NCBI GenBank assembly: GCA_003221005.1 | Contig: QHTZ01000083.1 | Span: 1-37,588 of the forward strand | Direction: 5' to 3' | From: Gemmatimonadota bacterium | GTDB taxonomy: Bacteria > Gemmatimonadota > Gemmatimonadetes > Gemmatimonadales > GWC2-71-9 | DNA: 37,588 nucleotides | Shown: positions 9,174 through 17,995 of the stretch, one piece after another | Layout of the letters: each line of letters opens with the position of its first letter | Position numbering within the stretch: the stretch's first letter is position 1 | Made by a program: the position numbers and the translations under genes | The notes under the pieces: model-generated | What the model was told of the DNA's origin: nothing | Seen by the model: the letters and a program-made list of their open reading frames with translations, nothing else | Databases searched by the model: none

Positions 9174-9788
9174 ATGTCCCTAGCCGGCGTGGTACTGGCG
9201 GCCGGGCCTTCGGTCCGCATGGGAATCCCCAAGGCTCTGCTGGACTTCCGCGGCCAGTCCTTCGTGATCCGCATCGTGGACGCCCTCGCCGCGCTCGAGG
9301 TGAAGCCGCGCCTAGTTGTCCTGGGCGCGGACGCCGCGCGAGTCAGGCCCCTGCTCGCGACCGCTCCCGACTGCCACGTCGTCGAGAACCCGGACGTCGC
9401 AGCGGGTCCAATCGCCTCGCTGCGCTGCGCGCTCGCCGCGCTGCGGCCGGCGCGGCCCGAGGGCCTGCTCGCGTGGCCGGTCGACCTCCCACACGTCCGC
9501 ATTGCCACGGTCGAGCGCATAATCGAAGCGTACCGCCACGCGCGGCCCCCCGCCGTCGTTCCCGCCTTCGGAGGGCGCCGGGGACACCCGGTGCTGTGGG
9601 ACGAAGCGCTGTTCGCCGAGCTCGAGACCAGTGCGGACGCAACGCGCCATGGCGCCCGCGCCGTCCTCAAGGCTCACGAGGATGAGCTCGCGGTCGTTGC
9701 TGTGGACGACCCCGCCGTGCTCGACGACGTGAATACGCCCGCGGACTATGAGCGGTTGGTCCGGGAGCTGAATCGGGACATATACTGA
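9174..9788 (+). CDS. MobA-like nucleotidyltransferase
   Basis: A 204-residue member of the MobA/MocA NTP-transferase family. It has the N-terminal nucleotide-binding signature LAAGPSVRMGIPKALL (residues 8-23), then ENPDVAAGPIASLRCAL, the PVDLPHV metal/nucleotide segment (the family's D-x-P) and a C-terminal DDVNTPADYERL. The set is typical of molybdenum-cofactor cytidylyltransferase-like proteins (MocA) and related sugar-phosphate nucleotidyltransferases. No molybdopterin genes are nearby, so the exact substrate stays open. ATG 9174 is 57 bases from the divergent def start. Confidence 0.83.
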   Translation: MSLAGVVLAAGPSVRMGIPKALLDFRGQSFVIRIVDALAALEVKPRLVVLGADAARVRPLLATAPDCHVVENPDVAAGPIASLRCALAALRPARPEGLLAWPVDLPHVRIATVERIIEAYRHARPPAVVPAFGGRRGHPVLWDEALFAELETSADATRHGARAVLKAHEDELAVVAVDDPAVLDDVNTPADYERLVRELNRDIY

Positions 9789-9835
9789 AGGCAAGAGGCG
9801 TCGAGGAAAGGCGTAAGAGACGGGCGTCCCCTTGG

Positions 9836-9865
9836 TTGACAATCCCGAATAAATCCCTTAGGATT
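9836..9865 (+). promoter_or_regulatory. Promoter of the suf operon with overlapping inverted repeat
   Basis: A -35 TTGACA (9836-9841, perfect), a 17-base spacer and -10 TAGGAT (9859-9864) lie about 70 bases before sufB. AATCC at 9841-9845 and GGATT at 9861-9865 form an inverted repeat spanning the region between the two hexamers, which is where a repressor would sit. The suf operons of many bacteria are controlled by Rrf2-family regulators; the match to an IscR-type site is partial, so the regulator is not assigned. Confidence 0.65.
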
Positions 9866-9932
9866 CGCAAAAGCACACCACGACCCCCACCGCAACTCGC
9901 AGTCCACAAAGGACTTCGGGCGAGGAGCACGG

Positions 9933-11369
9933 ATGACCGGCAGCATCGAAGCGCAAGTCCTGCAGCCCTACAAGTACGGGTTCGTGACCGACATCGAAGC
10001 CGATGTCATCCCGCCCGGGCTGAACGAGGACGTCATCCGGGTCATCTCGCAGAAGAAGGGCGAGCCGCCATGGATGCTCGAGTGGCGGCTCCGCGCCTAT
10101 CGCCAGTGGCTCAAGATGACCGAGCCCCACTGGTCCAACGTGACGTACGGGCCGATCGACTACCAGGCGATCAGCTATTACGCCGCCCCGAAGGCCAAGC
10201 CGAGGCTCGACAGCCTCGAGCAGGTGGATCCCAAGCTCATCGAGACCTTCGAGAAGCTGGGTATTCCGCTCGAGGAGCGGAAGCGCCTGGCCGGCGTCGC
10301 GGTGGACGCCGTGTTCGACAGTGTATCGGTCGCGACCACGTTTCGGGAAACGCTGGCCAAGTCGGGGGTCATCTTCTGCGCGATCTCCGAGGCGATCCGC
10401 GAGTATCCCGACCTCGTGCGCGAATACCTGGGCTCGGTCGTCCCGCACAACGACAACTTCTTCGCGGCGCTCAACTCGGCCGTCTTTACGGACGGCTCGT
10501 TCGCCTACATCCCGAAAGGCGTGCGGTGCCCGCTCGAGCTGTCGACCTACTTCCGGATCAACGCCAGTTCCACAGGCCAGTTCGAGCGCACGTTGATCGT
10601 GGCGGAAGAGGGGAGCTACGTGAGCTACCTCGAAGGCTGCTCCGCCCCGGTGCGGGACGAGAACCAGCTGCACGCCGCCGTGGTCGAGCTCGTGGCGCTG
10701 GACAACGCGCAGATCAAGTACTCGACCATCCAGAACTGGTACCCGGGGGACGAAGCGGGGCGTGGCGGCATCTACAACTTCGTGACCAAGCGGGGTAAGT
10801 GCCTTGGCCGGAACTCGAAGATCTCGTGGACCCAGGTCGAGACGGGATCGGCGATCACGTGGAAGTACCCTGGCTGCATCCTCCAGGGCGACAACTCGGT
10901 CGGGGAGTTCTATTCGGTGGCCGTGACCAATAACCGCCAGCAGGCGGACACGGGCACCAAGATGATTCATCTCGGCAAGAACACCCGCTCGACCATTGTG
11001 TCCAAGGGGATCTCGGCGGGGCGCGGGCAGAACACCTACCGTGGGCTGGTGAAGATCATGAAGGGCGCCGAGCACGCGCGGAACTACTCGCAGTGCGACT
11101 CGATGCTCATCGGTGACAAGTGCGGTGCGCACACGTTCCCCTACATCGACGTGCGCAACAGCAGCGCGATCATGGAGCACGAGGCGTCCACGTCCAAGAT
11201 CGGCGAAGATCAGATCTTCTACTGCAAGCAGCGCGGCCTGTCGAACGAGGACGCCGTGAACATGATCGTGAACGGCTTCTGCAAGGAGGTCTTCAAGGAG
11301 CTGCCGATGGAGTTCGCCGTCGAAGCACAGCGGCTCCTCGGCATCAGCCTCGAGGGGAGCGTGGGGTGA
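9933..11369 (+). CDS. sufB: Fe-S cluster assembly scaffold SufB
   Basis: A 478-residue SufB, core of the SufBC2D scaffold on which Fe-S clusters are built in the cytoplasm. Family blocks are easy to read: [10 protein letters not shown] near the start, [66 protein letters not shown], and the C-terminal [21 protein letters not shown] followed by [17 protein letters not shown] at 9922-9927, five bases upstream, supports ATG 9933. It is the first gene of sufBCDSU, whose junctions all overlap. The next start overlaps its stop (GTGA). Confidence 0.98.
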   Translation: MTGSIEAQVLQPYKYGFVTDIEADVIPPGLNEDVIRVISQKKGEPPWMLEWRLRAYRQWLKMTEPHWSNVTYGPIDYQAISYYAAPKAKPRLDSLEQVDPKLIETFEKLGIPLEERKRLAGVAVDAVFDSVSVATTFRETLAKSGVIFCAISEAIREYPDLVREYLGSVVPHNDNFFAALNSAVFTDGSFAYIPKGVRCPLELSTYFRINASSTGQFERTLIVAEEGSYVSYLEGCSAPVRDENQLHAAVVELVALDNAQIKYSTIQNWYPGDEAGRGGIYNFVTKRGKCLGRNSKISWTQVETGSAITWKYPGCILQGDNSVGEFYSVAVTNNRQQADTGTKMIHLGKNTRSTIVSKGISAGRGQNTYRGLVKIMKGAEHARNYSQCDSMLIGDKCGAHTFPYIDVRNSSAIMEHEASTSKIGEDQIFYCKQRGLSNEDAVNMIVNGFCKEVFKELPMEFAVEAQRLLGISLEGSVG

Positions 11370-12157
11370 GGGGGAGCGGGAAGCCGGAACGGGAAAGCGC
11401 CCTGCTCGAGATCGAGAATCTCCACGCGTCGGTCGAGGGGCGCGAGATCCTGCGGGGCATCGATCTCCGGGTGAACGTTGGCGAGGTGCACGCGGTCATG
11501 GGACCGAACGGCTCCGGTAAGAGCACGCTTGCGCAAGTGATCGGCGGGCATCCCGCTTATGCAGTGACGGCCGGGTCGGTGCTGTACCAAGGGAAGGACC
11601 TCCTGGCGATGAAGCCCGAGGAGCGGGCGCGTGAGGGCGTCTTCCTCGCCTTTCAGTACCCAGTCGCGATCCGCGGCATCACCAACGCCTACTTCCTGCG
11701 CTCAGCCTTGAACGCCGTGCGCAAGGCCCGCGGCCAGGAAGAGCTCGGGCCCGTGGAGTTCATGGACGCACTGGAGGACAAGCTCAAGGTCATCGGCTGG
11801 GACGACAGCTACTTGAACCGCCCGGTGAACGACGGCTTCTCCGGCGGGGAGAAGAAGCGGAACGAGATCCTCCAGCTCGCGGTGCTCGAGCCCAAGCTCG
11901 CGATCCTCGACGAGACCGATTCCGGTCTCGACATCGATGCGCTGAAGACGGTGGCACATACGGTGGACAAGCTGCGCCGACCCGAGAGCGCCACCGTGCT
12001 GGTGACTCACTACTATCGGATCCTGACGCACATCACCCCGGACTTCGTGCACGTTCTCTCGGGCGGCCGGATCGTGAAGTCGGGTACCAAGGAGCTCGCC
12101 CTCGAGCTCGAGGAGAAGGGGTACGACTGGCTCCGGGAGGAGGCGGCGGTAGGGTGA
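11366..12157 (+). CDS. sufC: Fe-S assembly ATPase SufC
   Basis: A 263-residue ABC-type ATPase that drives the SufB-SufD scaffold. Walker A is GPNGSGKST (46-54), the signature is FSGGEKKR (158-165) and Walker B is LAILDE (178-183), followed by the SufC-type [22 protein letters not shown] is the Q-loop. GTG 11366 is taken as the start because it overlaps the sufB stop (GTGA) and leaves the usual short lead to [11 protein letters not shown]. The 15 residues before that block are weakly conserved, so the true start could be slightly downstream. It is translationally coupled to both neighbours. Confidence 0.97.
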   Translation: MRGSGKPERESALLEIENLHASVEGREILRGIDLRVNVGEVHAVMGPNGSGKSTLAQVIGGHPAYAVTAGSVLYQGKDLLAMKPEERAREGVFLAFQYPVAIRGITNAYFLRSALNAVRKARGQEELGPVEFMDALEDKLKVIGWDDSYLNRPVNDGFSGGEKKRNEILQLAVLEPKLAILDETDSGLDIDALKTVAHTVDKLRRPESATVLVTHYYRILTHITPDFVHVLSGGRIVKSGTKELALELEEKGYDWLREEAAVG

Positions 12158-13512
12158 CGGCGGCCGTGGACGCCAGGGAACACCACCTTGCCCTGTTCAA
12201 GGCGTTCGCGGGCAACGGCGCGGCAGGGTCGCCGGCGTGGCTGCGCGACCTCCGTGGGCAAGCGATCGCGCGATTCGCCGAGCTGGGATTTCCCTCGACG
12301 AAGCAGGAAGAGTGGCGGTTCACGAGCGTGGCTCCCATCGCCGAGACCACGTTCGCGCTGAGTCACGGGCGCGACGCGCCGGGCGTGACCGCGAGCGCGC
12401 TGGCGCCGTACTGGATAGCCGGGCCGGGGGCCATCCGCCTGGTCTTCGTGAACGGCACGTTCGCTCCCGCGCTCTCCGCCGCGGCCGAGCTCCCTCGGGG
12501 TGTGCGTGCGGGGAGCCTGCGCGCAGCGCTCGCGAGCGACGCCGAGCTGGCGCAGCGGCATCTGGCGCGTCACGCCGACTATCAGACGAGCCCGTTCGCG
12601 GCCCTCAACACGGCGTTCCTCTCCGACGGGGCCTTCGTCTACGTGCCGGCCGGGGTCGAGCTGGAGCGGCCGATCGAGGTCGTGTTCGCGGTCGCGACGG
12701 ATGGGGAGCGGGAGGCGCTGGTAGCGCATCCGCGCACGCTCGTGATCGTGGAGCGCGGCGCCCGCGCCACCGTGCTGGAGAGCTACGTGGCGCCCCAGGG
12801 CGGCGTGTACTGGACCAACGCGGTTACCGAGATTGCGCTCGCCCAGGGTGCGCGGCTCGAGCACTATCGCATCCAGCGCGAGAGCCGGGAAGCCTATCAG
12901 GTCGCCACCACGCACGCGACCCAGGATCGGGACACGGTGCTCCGGCTCCACCCGGTCGCGCTCGGCGCGGCGCTCGCCCGGCACGACCTCCGCACGGAGC
13001 TCGCCGGCACCGGCGGCGAGCTGATCCTCAACGGGCTCTACCTGCTGCGCGGGCGCCAGCACGCGGACCACCACACCGTGATTGACCACGCCCAGCCGCA
13101 CTGCGCGAGCCACGAATACTTCAACGGCCTCCTGGGAGAGCAGGCGCACGGCGTCTTCAACGGCCGCATCATCGTCCGCCCCGGGGCGCAGCGCACCGAC
13201 TCGAAGCAGACCAACAACAACCTGTTGCTGTCCGCGGACGCGCGGGCCGACAGCCAACCGCAGCTCGAGATCTACGCCGACGATGTGAAGTGTACGCACG
13301 GCTCGACCGTTGGTCCGCTCGACGAGACGGCGCTGTACTACCTGCGGAGCCGCGGTCTCGCGGCCGAGACGGCGGCGGGGATGCTCACCTACGGATTCGC
13401 CGCAGAGATCCTCGGCCGGATGGAGCACGCGGCGGTGCGGGACGAGCTCGACCGTGTGATCCGGGGTCGCCTCGCCGACCGCACGCGCGGCGGGCGGCGG
13501 GGGGCGACGTGA
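12154..13512 (+). CDS. sufD: Fe-S assembly protein SufD
   Basis: A 452-residue SufD, the SufB paralogue that partners SufB and SufC. Supporting segments are the N-terminal ELGFPSTKQEEWRFTSVAPI, the central FAALNTAFLSDGAFVYVPAGVELERPIEV, and the C-terminal HTVIDHAQPHCASHEYFNGLLGEQAHGVFNGRI with DVKCTHGSTVGPLDETALYYLRSRG, which contains the conserved His and Cys of the SufB-SufD interface. GTG 12154 overlaps the sufC stop (GTGA). The stop overlaps the sufS ATG by one base (TGATG). Length is normal. Confidence 0.97.
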   Translation: MTAAVDAREHHLALFKAFAGNGAAGSPAWLRDLRGQAIARFAELGFPSTKQEEWRFTSVAPIAETTFALSHGRDAPGVTASALAPYWIAGPGAIRLVFVNGTFAPALSAAAELPRGVRAGSLRAALASDAELAQRHLARHADYQTSPFAALNTAFLSDGAFVYVPAGVELERPIEVVFAVATDGEREALVAHPRTLVIVERGARATVLESYVAPQGGVYWTNAVTEIALAQGARLEHYRIQRESREAYQVATTHATQDRDTVLRLHPVALGAALARHDLRTELAGTGGELILNGLYLLRGRQHADHHTVIDHAQPHCASHEYFNGLLGEQAHGVFNGRIIVRPGAQRTDSKQTNNNLLLSADARADSQPQLEIYADDVKCTHGSTVGPLDETALYYLRSRGLAAETAAGMLTYGFAAEILGRMEHAAVRDELDRVIRGRLADRTRGGRRGAT

Positions 13513-14741
13513 TGCTCGACGCCGCCCGGATCCGCACCGACTTCCCGCTGCTGAGGCAGCAGGAGAACAAGCACCGGATCGTGTACCTGGACAACGCGGC
13601 CACGACGCAGAAGCCGCAGGCCGTGCTCGACGCCCTCGCGAACTACTACCGCACCACGAACGCGAACGTTCACCGCGGAGCGTACGATCTCGCGATCCGC
13701 GCCACGGAGGCCTACGAGGCCGCGCGGAGCCGCGTGGCGCGCTTCGTCAACGCCTGGGCACCCGAGGGCGTGGTGTTCACGCGCGGCACGACCGAGGCCA
13801 TCAATCTCGTCGCGGGCTCCTACGGCCGCGCCAACGTGCGCGCGGGCGATACCGTGGTCGTGACCGCCATGGATCACCACTCGAACCTGGTGCCCTGGCA
13901 GATTCTGTGTCAGGAGAAGGGCGCCACGATTCGGATGGTGGAGATAACGGAGGACGGGCGGCTCGATCTGTCGGATTTCGGCCGGGCGCTCGAGCGGCGC
14001 CCCAAGCTCGTGGCGTTCCCGTACGTGTCGAACGCGCTGGGGACGATCAATCCCGCGGCGCAGCTCGCACGGCTCGCGCACGCGGCGGGGGCGGTCGTGC
14101 TGGTGGACGGCGCGCAGTCCACGCCGCACCTACGGGTCGACGTGCAGGCGCTCGATTGCGACTTTTACGCCCTCTCGGGGCACAAAATGCTCGGGCCCAT
14201 GGGGTCGGGGGCGCTCGTGGCGAAGCCCGCGCTGCTCGACGCGATGCCGCCTTACCACGGAGGCGGTGAGATGATCTCCCGCGTGTGGGACGATCACTCG
14301 ACCTACAACCAGCTGCCGCACAAGTTCGAAGCCGGGACTCCGAACGTCGAGGGCGCGGTCGGACTCGCGGCGGCCATCGACTATCTCGAAGGCATTGGGC
14401 TCGACCGGATCGCCGAACACGAGGTGGCGTTGGCCGGCGCCGCGATCGAGCAGCTGTCGCGGATCGAGGGAGTCACGGTGTACGGCCCCAGGGACCACCG
14501 CGCCGGCGTCGTGTCGTTCACGTACGGTGACATTCACCCGCACGACATCGCCACCATTCTCGACCAGGACGGCGTCTGTATCCGCGCGGGCCATCACTGC
14601 ACCCAGCCGCTGATGCGTCGCCTCAATGTCGCCGCCACCGCGCGGGCCTCCTTCTACGTGTACAACGACCGGGACGACGTCACGGCGCTCACCACGGCGC
14701 TGGCCAAGGCCGGAGCCCTGTTTGGATACGTCCCGGCCTGA
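13512..14741 (+). CDS. sufS: Cysteine desulfurase SufS (group II)
   Basis: A 409-residue PLP enzyme that mobilises sulfur from L-cysteine for cluster assembly. The PLP lysine is Lys225 in SGHKMLGP. The substrate-activating cysteine is Cys363 in IRAGHHCTQPLM, the short-loop RxGHHC form of group II (SufS/CsdA) rather than the long IscS loop. YLDNAATTQKP and DHHSNLVPW are also diagnostic. Group II enzymes need a partner to accept the persulfide, which fits the sufU directly downstream. ATG 13512 is used; GTG 13509 is also in frame. Confidence 0.97.
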   Translation: MLDAARIRTDFPLLRQQENKHRIVYLDNAATTQKPQAVLDALANYYRTTNANVHRGAYDLAIRATEAYEAARSRVARFVNAWAPEGVVFTRGTTEAINLVAGSYGRANVRAGDTVVVTAMDHHSNLVPWQILCQEKGATIRMVEITEDGRLDLSDFGRALERRPKLVAFPYVSNALGTINPAAQLARLAHAAGAVVLVDGAQSTPHLRVDVQALDCDFYALSGHKMLGPMGSGALVAKPALLDAMPPYHGGGEMISRVWDDHSTYNQLPHKFEAGTPNVEGAVGLAAAIDYLEGIGLDRIAEHEVALAGAAIEQLSRIEGVTVYGPRDHRAGVVSFTYGDIHPHDIATILDQDGVCIRAGHHCTQPLMRRLNVAATARASFYVYNDRDDVTALTTALAKAGALFGYVPA

Positions 14742-15165
14742 GCCCCAGCTCAGCGCGCTCTATCAGGAGCTGATCCTCGATCATTACCGGCGGCCCCGTA
14801 ACAAGGGGACGCTCGAGGGGGCGACGCACTCGGTCGCGCTGAACAACCCGCTGTGCGGTGACGAGATCGATCTCCAACTGCGCCTCGAGGGCGATGTCAT
14901 CAAGGACGTGCGCTTCATCGGTCGCGGCTGCTCGATCAGTCAGGCCGCGGCGTCCATGATGACCCAGGTGGTGAAACAGCGGCGCCTGGCCGACGCCTTG
15001 GCGCTCGCCGACCGGATGAGCGCGATGATGCACGGCGACGAGGCCGCGGCGCGAGACCGGACGCTGGGCGACCTGCGGGCGCTTGCCGGCGTGGCCAAGT
15101 TCCCGGTGCGCGTGAAGTGCGCCATGCTTCCCTGGAACGCCCTGAAAGACGCCGTGAAGTCCTGA
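14722..15165 (+). CDS. sufU: Zinc-dependent sulfurtransferase SufU
   Basis: A 147-residue SufU. It takes sulfur from SufS by zinc-ligand exchange in SUF systems that lack SufE. The zinc ligands are present: Cys45 and Asp47 in NPLCGDEI, Cys70 in GRGCSIS and Cys133 in VKCAMLPW. The insertion between the second and third Cys distinguishes SufU from IscU. The only fitting start is TTG 14722, which overlaps the end of sufS by 20 bases and gives a short lead to LSALYQELILDHY. It closes the sufBCDSU operon; the gap to the ABC exporter genes is 49 bases and C-rich, with no terminator I can see. Confidence 0.94.
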   Translation: MDTSRPEPQLSALYQELILDHYRRPRNKGTLEGATHSVALNNPLCGDEIDLQLRLEGDVIKDVRFIGRGCSISQAAASMMTQVVKQRRLADALALADRMSAMMHGDEAAARDRTLGDLRALAGVAKFPVRVKCAMLPWNALKDAVKS

Positions 15166-15214
15166 GGGTCGTGCTGCGGCAAGCTCCCCCCTTCCCTTCT
15201 CCCGTCCGCCCCCG

Positions 15215-16177
15215 ATGACCACCCCGATCCTCGTGCTCGACGGCGTGACCAAGCGCTTCTCGGGCCACACGGCGGTGGACGGCCTGTCGCTCGCCATTCC
15301 CCCGGGCGTGATCTACGGGCTCCTCGGGCCGAACGGCGCCGGTAAGACCACCACGATCCGCATGATCCTGGACATCATCAGGCCGGATGCGGGCTCCGTG
15401 CGGCTGTTCAGTGAGACCGGCCGCGCGCGCGATCACTCGGCGCGGGTGGGGTACCTCCCCGAAGAACGCGGGCTGTACCGCAAGATGCGGGTCGTGGACG
15501 TGCTGGTCTTCCTCGCCGAGATGAAGGGCATCGAGCGCCGTGTCGCGCGGGCGCGGGCGCTCGCGTGGCTCGAGCGCCTGGGGCTAGGGCCCTGGCGTCT
15601 GCGCCGCATCGACGAGCTCTCGAAGGGCATGCAGCAAAAGGTCCAGTTCATTTCGACGCTGCTGCACGAGCCGGCGCTGGTCGTCCTCGACGAGCCGTTC
15701 GCGGGGCTCGATCCGGTGAACACCCAGGTGCTCAAGGACGTCGTGCTCGAGCTGCGCCAAGGTGGCGTGACCGTGCTCTTCTCCACGCACATCATGGAGC
15801 AAGCCGAGAAGCTGTGCGACCAGCTGTGCATCATCGCGCGCGGACGAAAACTCGTGGGCGGCTCGCTTAGCGACATCAAGCGAACTTCGAGCGGACAGCA
15901 TCTCACCATTGGGTTCGACGGCGAGGCTGGGGACGCGGCGCGCCTGTTTGCGGAGCGGCGGCTGGTGAAGCAAGTGGACGACTACGGGCAGTATGCCGAG
16001 CTCGAGCTCACGCCCGGGGCAGACCCGCAGGAGCTGTTGCGGCTGCTTGTGGCTTCCGGAGCGCGGCTCTCCCGGTTTCAGGTCATGGAGCCGTCCCTGC
16101 ACAAGATCTTCATGGACCTCGTGGGCCGCGACGCGGCGCGCCCCGTTGTGCGGGAGGAGCTGATCACGCGTGCCTAA
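15215..16177 (+). CDS. ABC exporter ATPase, NatA type
   Basis: A 320-residue ABC ATPase. Walker A is GPNGAGKTT (38-46), the signature is LSKGM (134-138), Walker B is LVVLDE (154-159) and the switch His is in STHIMEQAE. The C-terminal 90 residues (LTIGFDGEAG onward) form the extension seen in NatA-type and other ABC-2 exporter subunits. The next gene encodes the membrane partner and overlaps by eight bases. NatAB exports sodium in Bacillus, but the same architecture serves many substrates, so none is assigned. Confidence 0.92.
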   Translation: MTTPILVLDGVTKRFSGHTAVDGLSLAIPPGVIYGLLGPNGAGKTTTIRMILDIIRPDAGSVRLFSETGRARDHSARVGYLPEERGLYRKMRVVDVLVFLAEMKGIERRVARARALAWLERLGLGPWRLRRIDELSKGMQQKVQFISTLLHEPALVVLDEPFAGLDPVNTQVLKDVVLELRQGGVTVLFSTHIMEQAEKLCDQLCIIARGRKLVGGSLSDIKRTSSGQHLTIGFDGEAGDAARLFAERRLVKQVDDYGQYAELELTPGADPQELLRLLVASGARLSRFQVMEPSLHKIFMDLVGRDAARPVVREELITRA

Positions 16178-17429
16178 GGTCCTGGCGGTCATCCGCCGCG
16201 AGTTCGTCGAGCGCGTGCGGAGCAAGTGGTTCTGGGTGTCGGCAATCCTGGTGCCGCTCTTTCTGGCGGCGGTGATCCTCCTCCCCGCGGCGTTCGCTTC
16301 GTCGGGCGGACCGAAGCGGATCGTCGTGGTCGACGGCACCGGCTCGACATTCGGCCAGCGGGTCACGGAGGCGTTGCGGGCCGGCACGACGTTCCAGGCG
16401 AGCCGCGTCACTGCGTCCCCGGGCGTGATCGATTCGCTGATGCGGGAGGTGGGTGCCAAGCGCCTCGACGGCGTCCTGGTGCTCGCCCGGGACGTCGTCA
16501 GGACCGGTGCGGCCGAATATCGGGCGACCAACGTCTCCTCGCTCCGCGATATCGGGGAGCTGCGGCGCGTCCTCGGGAGCGTCGTCACGACGGCGCGGCT
16601 GGAGCGGGCCGGCATCGATCCGGCAGTCATGGCGCGGGCGGAGCAGCCGATCACCCTTGCGACACAGAAGATCTCGGGGTCTGCGACCACAGGCGAGAGC
16701 TCGGCGCAGTCGTTCTCGCTCGCGTATTTCATGGGGATCATTCTCTACATGGTGATCCTCATGTACGGGGTCAACGTGAAGAGCTCGGTGCTCGAAGAGA
16801 AGACGACGCGGATCGTGGAAGTGCTGGTATCCTCGATTCGCCCGTTCGCGTTGCTCTGCGGTAAGGTCGTGGGCGTGGGCGCGGTGTCACTGCTGCAGCT
16901 CGCCATCTGGGCCGTGGCAGGCAGAGTGCTGTTCAGTCAACGAGCGGCGCTGGCGGGGCGCATGGGCGGCCTCGAGACCGATGGGGGATTGTTCCAGGTG
17001 CCGCATGTGTCGACCGCCACTGCGGCGGTCTTTCTCGCGTATTTTCTCGGCGGCTTCTTACTCTACTCCGCCATGTTCGCCGCGGTGGGCGCGATGTCGT
17101 CGAGCGAGCAGGAGGCGCAGCAGGCGCAGCAACCACTCGTCCTCGTGCTGGTGGCGTCGTTTCTGTCCATGTTCGCGGAGCTCAACGATCCCAGCTCGAC
17201 GCTGGCAGTGGTGTTGTCGGTCGTGCCGTTTTCCTCGCCCATCGCGATGCCGGTACGGTGGGCGGCCGGCGATCTCCCGCCGGTCGAGCTCGCGGGGTCG
17301 CTGGTGCTGCTCATCGCCGGGATTGTGGGCGTGACGTGGGTGGCAGCGCGCATATACAGGGTGGGGATTTTGATGACGGGAAAGCGGCCGAGCCTCAGGG
17401 AGTTAGTAAGATGGGTAAAAGCCGCATGA
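16170..17429 (+). CDS. ABC-2 type exporter permease, NatB type
   Basis: A 419-residue membrane protein with the NatB arrangement: one N-terminal transmembrane segment (FWVSAILVPLFLAAVILLPAAF), a large extracytoplasmic domain of about 160 residues, then a C-terminal cluster of about five membrane segments starting at SLAYFMGIILYMVILMYG. EEKTTRIVEVLVSSIRPFALLCGKVVGV is the conserved cytoplasmic loop of this family, and SSEQEAQQAQQPL is a family marker before the last segments. The GTG 16170 start overlaps the ATPase gene. The substrate is unknown. Confidence 0.92.
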   Translation: MPKVLAVIRREFVERVRSKWFWVSAILVPLFLAAVILLPAAFASSGGPKRIVVVDGTGSTFGQRVTEALRAGTTFQASRVTASPGVIDSLMREVGAKRLDGVLVLARDVVRTGAAEYRATNVSSLRDIGELRRVLGSVVTTARLERAGIDPAVMARAEQPITLATQKISGSATTGESSAQSFSLAYFMGIILYMVILMYGVNVKSSVLEEKTTRIVEVLVSSIRPFALLCGKVVGVGAVSLLQLAIWAVAGRVLFSQRAALAGRMGGLETDGGLFQVPHVSTATAAVFLAYFLGGFLLYSAMFAAVGAMSSSEQEAQQAQQPLVLVLVASFLSMFAELNDPSSTLAVVLSVVPFSSPIAMPVRWAAGDLPPVELAGSLVLLIAGIVGVTWVAARIYRVGILMTGKRPSLRELVRWVKAA

Positions 17430-17442
17430 GGACGTGTAGCGA

Positions 17443-17460
17443 CTAGACGCATAGACGCGC
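17443..17460 (+). repeat. Left inverted repeat flanking the four-helix-bundle gene
   Basis: CTAGACGCATAGACGCGC. It is the left partner of 17945-17962 (15 of 18 positions match in inverted orientation) and contains an internal 8-base direct repeat, TAGACGCA/TAGACGCG. It lies 14 bases after the permease stop codon. Confidence 0.6.
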
Positions 17461-17551
17461 AGCAGTGAATAGTCGACAGTGCGTAGGTTCGCGCCTGCGG
17501 GCGGGGAAATGATTCCACACTCCACGGTGCCCGGCGGTATCGTTGCTCGTC

Positions 17552-17932
17552 ATGCCCCTACATCACACCCTCAAGGCTTGGCAGCACGCGCAACGTTTGG
17601 CGGTCGAGTGCGCCAAGGCCGCCCAACGCTTTCCCGAGTGCGAGCAGGCGGCCCTCTCCGATCAGTTGCGCCGCGCGGCATACAGCATTCCCCTGAACAT
17701 TGCTGAAGGCTGCACCCGCAACGGGACGAAGGACTACCGGCGCTTTCTGGATACCGCGTGGGGCTCGCTTGCGGAGGTGGAGACCGCGCTGTCCATCGCG
17801 CGGGACATCGGGTATCTCGAGCCCGCGGATTTCGGTCGGCTCGAAGCGCTCGCGACCGAGACGAGTAAGACGCTATTCGGGCTCATCCGAAAGATCAGCG
17901 GCAGCCCCGCGAAAACTGCCAAATCCTCTTAA
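17552..17932 (+). CDS. Four-helix-bundle protein, S23 / rRNA intervening-sequence family
   Basis: A 126-residue protein of the TIGR02436/PF05635 family. The conserved run is LKAWQHAQRLAVECAK, then LSDQLRRAAYSIPLNIAEGCTRN, KDYRRFLDTAWGSLAEVETALSIARDIGYL and a C-terminal helix. Family members are encoded in intervening sequences of bacterial 23S rRNA and in many free-standing loci, and are structurally related to the Avd accessory protein of diversity-generating retroelements; their role is not settled. ATG 17552 follows two in-frame codons after a TTG that I did not use. Imperfect inverted repeats at 17443-17460 and 17945-17962 bracket the gene, which looks like a self-contained insert between the exporter and mnmG. 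Confidence 0.9.
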   Translation: MPLHHTLKAWQHAQRLAVECAKAAQRFPECEQAALSDQLRRAAYSIPLNIAEGCTRNGTKDYRRFLDTAWGSLAEVETALSIARDIGYLEPADFGRLEALATETSKTLFGLIRKISGSPAKTAKSS

Positions 17933-17944
17933 CTGTTGCCCACC

Positions 17945-17962
17945 GTGCGTCTGTCCGTCTAG
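17945..17962 (-). repeat. Right inverted repeat flanking the four-helix-bundle gene
   Basis: GTGCGTCTGTCCGTCTAG on the plus strand, whose reverse complement matches the left repeat at 15 of 18 positions. It begins 12 bases after the gene's stop codon and shows the same 8-base periodicity. Confidence 0.6.
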
Positions 17963-17995
17963 CCTTTGCATCGCCTGCTCACTTAGCTTCTCTAC

